Below, piece by piece: positions 5,361-8,631 of a stretch of 8,631 bases of DNA. The DNA comes from Methanosarcinales archaeon (lineage in GTDB: Archaea; Halobacteriota; Methanosarcinia; Methanosarcinales; Methanogasteraceae), in the NCBI GenBank assembly GCA_030606635.1, contig JAUWGA010000076.1, positions 1 to 8,631 on the forward strand, given 5' to 3'. Position 1 is the stretch's first letter. Each line of letters starts with the position of its first letter. Position numbers and translations under genes: made by a program. A model generated the notes under the pieces. That model made no database searches, was not told where the DNA came from, and saw nothing but the letters and a program-made list of their open reading frames with translations.

Positions 5361-7855
5361 TTCATCGTTCTGCCCCTGATCCTATAGAATATTGCGATGA
5401 TTAGTAGTATTATTGCGATTGCACCTATAAAGAGTATCTCCCTACGCAGGAACGTCGCTTCGAGCACACCTTTCGGTCTGGTCACGGTGAGCAGCGCAGG
5501 TCTCGGATCGCTCCAGATCCCGCGTGAGTCAAGCGATTGGACAAAGATCGTGTGCCTGCCCTGCGACCACCCGGTCGTATTGACGACCGCAGTAGCTTCG
5601 GTTGCCTGCCCGTAATACTCGGTACGTGTGAAAGTAAGCGGAATCCCATCTCCCTTCTCACCGGGTATATCAACGAAATACTCGATATACCTCATCTCCA
5701 TCTTCCATCCGGTCACGACCTTCGCGTTCAGCACCGCCGATTCGCCTGCATGGACTTGATTGGGTGTGATCGAGATCTCAGAGACGTGCGGGGTCACATC
5801 GAAGACCTCGAGCGTGTGGAATGTGATCGGATCCCTGCCGCCGTGACAGACATAACAGTCATCTTCGTATCCGTGCGAAGTGCCGCTCATATCGGTCGCA
5901 TTAAACGGCGACTTCCCGCCATAATAGGTATGACAGTCCTTGCAATCCCTTACCCTGACGCCTGCGACCCAGCCATCCCAGCCAGGGTCCTGCGAGCTTC
6001 CGAGCGGATACGGACTGTAATGGAACGGCGTATCCGTGACGTTGTGGCACTCGGTACACGTAAACGCCTCTGCCACATCGATCACCTTAACCTCGCCTGC
6101 GACCATAATGCCGCCGCGCACCTCTCCCGCGCCATAAGTCAGGGTCTGCGACTCTGTGAAGTTCGTGTCGCGGGCATGGCAGGCATAACATGATTCATCA
6201 ACCCTGGTCCCGTCCTCTCCGTAAGTATAAGTGAGATTGTGATACCGATCTGCATTTTCATTGTGGCAGAGCGCGCATGTGTAGGACTTGTTAACCTCTT
6301 CGACGATCGCATCGCTGTAATGCGCTGCCCCGTATCCGGGGTGGCATTCGAGACAGTCAACCTCTTCTTCGAACTCGCCGAGTCTCATGTGTTTCGGGTG
6401 GCAGTCTGTGCATAGGGAACCCGCACCGCTCGGCGCAAGCCCGAAGTACCCGCTCACGACATCGGTCGGCTCGTGGAACCTGCTCACACCGCTTGCGTTG
6501 TGGCACGGCTCGATGCAGTTTACAGCCATACATTCTGTCGCCTTTCCATGACTCAGTTTGTCGATCTGGGTGCGGGACGGGTACGGGAAGGTGCCGCCTT
6601 TTGCGTGGCAGTCGAAGCAGTAGCCCTTGAACGCGGTCTCGTTGCTCGCATTCAGGTGTCTGGTAAGATACGGGCTATGGATCGTTCCGTTGTGGCATTT
6701 GTCGCAGACGAGCGTCTCATCGACCTCTGTGGTATCAATGCTCTCTTCAGGCGCTCCGGGATAGTGTGTCCTGATCTGCCCGGGAGTCCCGTATTTATCC
6801 ACCGCCTCTGCGCTGGTATGACAGTCCTTGCATGTCCGTTCAGGAGGTATCACCAGTTCGCGGTCATGGAACGTCTTGACAACGCCGTGGCAGTCATCGC
6901 ACGCTCCGCCTTTGTCATGCGCAAAGACCTGCGAAGCATCCCCAAACGCCGCGCCGCCCTCCACGTCCTGATGGCAGACCGAACAGTTATCTGTCGCTGG
7001 AAGCACGTCTCTCGATGCGTAATGGGACGCCTCTGCCCCGTGAGTCATCTCAGGGATTATTTCGTGCTCAGCCGTGCCGTTTAAGTGGCAATCGACACAC
7101 TCGACCCTGATATCTATGCCCGCGCCGCTCCCGCCTTTGTAGAAGTGCTCGTATATCGGCGGGGCATCGAAGAGGGCATGTTCGTGGCATGTGACGCACG
7201 GTTTTGGATCCCAGTAATCGGGAGGGTGATCGTATGGCTCTACACCATCCGATGTTAAGTTGCTGTGGCATGCCCAGCACGCTTTGTTCATGAGACTGGT
7301 CATGGTTGCGTTGTATGTGGCATTGCGGTTGAGACCTGCATGTACCGACTTTCCGAATGCATCTATATCGATCCAGACATCAGGCGGCGCAATACCGCCG
7401 ATCTGGTGGCAGTCGAAACAGTCGCCGCCGAACGCGCCATGCAAGAGCGTGTCCACGTGGAAGGTGGCCGGTTCGCCGCCGATCATGAACTTCGTGTCTT
7501 TCTGCAGATCGGATAAGTTGTGTCCGCTAACGGTCTTGTCCGCGTCCGTGACCCAGAGATCTGGCGACATGAACCACGCATCCTCGATCTGGACTAACTT
7601 TGTTCCGGTGCTGGCACTGGTACTACTGTTACCATTGCTGGTGTTGGTATCTGCTGCCGGCGCAAGCGGCACTATCGTGATTATCAGTGTCAGTATGATT
7701 GTGAATATTAATATATTTTTAGGATGTATCTTCGGCGTCACGCGGGTGGCGCGCTCCATAGCGTTTATAACGGATGACATAAATAGACCGATCGTGTGGA
7801 TGGCACGACTAAATCCATCCCCTCTTATATTTCGTGCCATTCGCTTCATACTCAT
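5357..7855 (-). CDS. 17-heme c-type cytochrome with Ig-like domain and C-terminal membrane anchor
   Basis: The 832-residue product carries 16 CXXCH motifs between residues 146 and 671. Examples are CFDCH 146, CWACH 193, CDKCH 384, CYACH 556 and CYVCH 667. One CX3CH (CIEPCH, 447-452) sits in the run, giving 17 likely hemes. Residues 47-67 are a hydrophobic export helix ending in PLAPA, with probable cleavage near A67-A68, then a Ser/Thr/Asn-rich linker. About 690-793 looks like an Ig-like beta domain. Residues 803-826 form a membrane helix with a basic cytoplasmic tail (RIRGRTMK), so the hemes should face outside, anchored at the membrane. The predicted role is extracellular electron transfer through a heme wire. 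ATG 7855 is well supported: a GGAGGTG site lies 8 bases upstream and the start overlaps the preceding stop (ATGA). That leaves an unusually long 46-residue leader before the helix. Many NXS/T sequons fit archaeal N-glycosylation. Confidence 0.93.
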   Translation of the reverse strand: MSMKRMARNIRGDGFSRAIHTIGLFMSSVINAMERATRVTPKIHPKNILIFTIILTLIITIVPLAPAADTNTSNGNSSTSASTGTKLVQIEDAWFMSPDLWVTDADKTVSGHNLSDLQKDTKFMIGGEPATFHVDTLLHGAFGGDCFDCHQIGGIAPPDVWIDIDAFGKSVHAGLNRNATYNATMTSLMNKACWACHSNLTSDGVEPYDHPPDYWDPKPCVTCHEHALFDAPPIYEHFYKGGSGAGIDIRVECVDCHLNGTAEHEIIPEMTHGAEASHYASRDVLPATDNCSVCHQDVEGGAAFGDASQVFAHDKGGACDDCHGVVKTFHDRELVIPPERTCKDCHTSAEAVDKYGTPGQIRTHYPGAPEESIDTTEVDETLVCDKCHNGTIHSPYLTRHLNASNETAFKGYCFDCHAKGGTFPYPSRTQIDKLSHGKATECMAVNCIEPCHNASGVSRFHEPTDVVSGYFGLAPSGAGSLCTDCHPKHMRLGEFEEEVDCLECHPGYGAAHYSDAIVEEVNKSYTCALCHNENADRYHNLTYTYGEDGTRVDESCYACHARDTNFTESQTLTYGAGEVRGGIMVAGEVKVIDVAEAFTCTECHNVTDTPFHYSPYPLGSSQDPGWDGWVAGVRVRDCKDCHTYYGGKSPFNATDMSGTSHGYEDDCYVCHGGRDPITFHTLEVFDVTPHVSEISITPNQVHAGESAVLNAKVVTGWKMEMRYIEYFVDIPGEKGDGIPLTFTRTEYYGQATEATAVVNTTGWSQGRHTIFVQSLDSRGIWSDPRPALLTVTRPKGVLEATFLRREILFIGAIAIILLIIAIFYRIRGRTMK
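6500..6517 (-). other. Non-canonical CX3CH heme-binding motif
   Basis: The codons for C447 to H452 (CIEPCH) place three residues between the cysteines rather than two. A further cysteine at 442 gives CMAVNCIEPCH. The element lies between the ninth and eleventh heme sites, at the spacing expected for another heme, so it probably binds one. This is a reading of the sequence; heme occupancy is inferred. Confidence 0.7.
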
Positions 7856-8631
7856 CGCCTGAACACCTCCGCGATCCGCATCTCAAAGACTGTCACGTCC
7901 TTCATCGTATGCCCTTCTTTATCAGTTATTGTGGTATTGTACCTGAACATCTCGCCTTCAGGAACAACCTCGCGCTGGAGGACCTTACCGTCCTTCGAGA
8001 GTTCCACTACAGCCTTCCTGCCCACAAGATCGATCTCTGTGATCTGTAGCAGGTATCCGTAGCCGAGATCCCATCCTGACTGTACATACTGCATCCGGTG
8101 TTCGTGTTCTGTGAAGTTGATCGGAACCCGTCCGATGGTGATGTCATCCGAATCGTCGTGATCGCCATCTGCGCCTGTGTTCCTGAGAACCACATAACTG
8201 TCGCCGTCCTCGGGGGCGTAGTACCGGTATCCATCGACATGGCAGGTGTAGCATGGCTTGTTCTCGGTCTCGATGTGAATGCGGGACTTGATGATCAGTC
8301 CCTTGAATGTGACGACGCCCATCATGCCGCTGGTGAAGATATCATCGACTTCGAGATCGACGATGGTCGTGTAACTGCTCTTCCCTGACTTTCTGTGCTT
8401 GTAGGTCTCATGTCCGGTTCCATAGAGGTCGTCATCGGCATTGCTCTTTGACTTGATCCAGTCCTTCTTGATCTCATACTCGAAGACTCCGCCCTCGCTT
8501 ACCAGTTCCCTCTGGACTGACACCCCGTTGTGCGCCAGGTCGATCCAGACGCTGCTTCCTGTTGAACTGACCGGACCTACCACGATCTCGTATTCGTTCT
8601 TCAGCCGCCAGACCTCGCCTGTCCGGTACGT
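7852..8631 (-). CDS. S-layer duplication-domain protein with one heme c motif (5' end outside window)
   Basis: The frame is open from the right edge through to TGA 7852, giving 259 visible residues. An internal GTG at 8583 should not be taken as the start, because the S-layer domain begins before it (GEVWRLKNEYEIV). Two related modules are visible: the first has SVWIDLAHNGVSVQRELV followed by IVDLEVDDIF, the second has KAVVELSKDGKVLQREVV followed by VFEMRIAEVF. This pairing matches the duplicated beta domain of Methanosarcina-type S-layer proteins. Between them lies a single CYTCH motif (8239-8253), so the domain carries at least one heme c. The segment around it is Asp-rich (DGDHDDSDD). No C-terminal membrane helix is present. 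ANME-2 archaea are known to fuse S-layer domains to multiheme cytochromes, and this may be the C-terminal part of such a protein. The 17-heme cytochrome gene overlaps its end by four bases. Confidence 0.82.
   Translation of the reverse strand, partial: TYRTGEVWRLKNEYEIVVGPVSSTGSSVWIDLAHNGVSVQRELVSEGGVFEYEIKKDWIKSKSNADDDLYGTGHETYKHRKSGKSSYTTIVDLEVDDIFTSGMMGVVTFKGLIIKSRIHIETENKPCYTCHVDGYRYYAPEDGDSYVVLRNTGADGDHDDSDDITIGRVPINFTEHEHRMQYVQSGWDLGYGYLLQITEIDLVGRKAVVELSKDGKVLQREVVPEGEMFRYNTTITDKEGHTMKDVTVFEMRIAEVFRR
7864..7870 (-). promoter_or_regulatory. Ribosome binding site GGAGGTG for the 17-heme cytochrome
   Basis: GGAGGTG on the minus strand lies 8 bases before ATG 7855, inside the last codons of the S-layer gene. 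It is the best Shine-Dalgarno match in the window. It fixes the long-leader start of the cytochrome over later in-frame ATGs such as M26 and M33. Confidence 0.75.

Noticed and set aside
5537..7084. Long plus-strand open frames (5537-6193 and 6473-7084) opposite the cytochrome gene
   Set aside because: The minus strand has 17 heme motifs in one frame. Long antisense frames are expected opposite such a codon pattern.
7260..7862. Plus-strand open frame of 200 codons with hydrophobic stretches
   Set aside because: The hydrophobic stretch is the mirror of the cytochrome's export helix and linker codons. No start signal supports it.
7852..8583. Internal GTG at 8583 as start of a complete 243-residue protein
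   Set aside because: The frame stays open to the window edge and the S-layer module begins before this codon, with no signal peptide after it. The gene is better called 5'-truncated.

Overview
This window looks like archaeal chromosome, probably from a cytochrome-rich relative of Methanosarcinales, such as an ANME or alkane-oxidising lineage. The evidence is an archaeal RNase P subunit (Rnp2/Pop5), Methanosarcina-type S-layer duplication domains, a 17-heme membrane-anchored c-type cytochrome, and an archaeal ribbon-helix-helix (RHH) protein. I cannot fix the genus from the sequence alone. Every supported gene lies on the minus strand, so the window reads from right to left.

Unit 1 (positions 8631 to 1955) is a run of five genes, each overlapping the next by 4 bases (ATGA or GTGA). 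In order of transcription they are: a 5'-truncated S-layer-domain protein with one heme motif; an 832-residue cytochrome with 16 CXXCH sites plus one CX3CH site, an Ig-like domain and a C-terminal membrane anchor; CcmF, the cytochrome c heme-ligation protein; Rnp2, an RNase P protein subunit; and an unrecognised protein with about eight membrane helices. The first three fit one job: building an electron path from the membrane through the S-layer and attaching heme to its cytochromes. Rnp2 and the last membrane protein are unexpected passengers or unexplained partners.

A 159-base gap (1796 to 1954) separates the units. It holds candidate archaeal promoter elements and four copies of a GTCTG core, arranged as one inverted and one direct repeat.

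Unit 2 (positions 1795 to 1) begins with a 347-residue RHH protein that may control its own promoter. A 27-residue single-helix membrane microprotein follows, with its own GGAGG ribosome binding site and starting on the base after the upstream stop codon. Last is a Nudix hydrolase fused in one frame to a TsaA/TrmO-type tRNA methyltransferase domain, which runs off the left edge of the window.

No tRNA, rRNA, CRISPR array, insertion sequence or phage feature was seen. The most interesting items are the S-layer/17-heme/CcmF operon with its odd heme site, the embedded rnp2, the Nudix-TrmO fusion, the microprotein and the GTCTG operator-like cluster.
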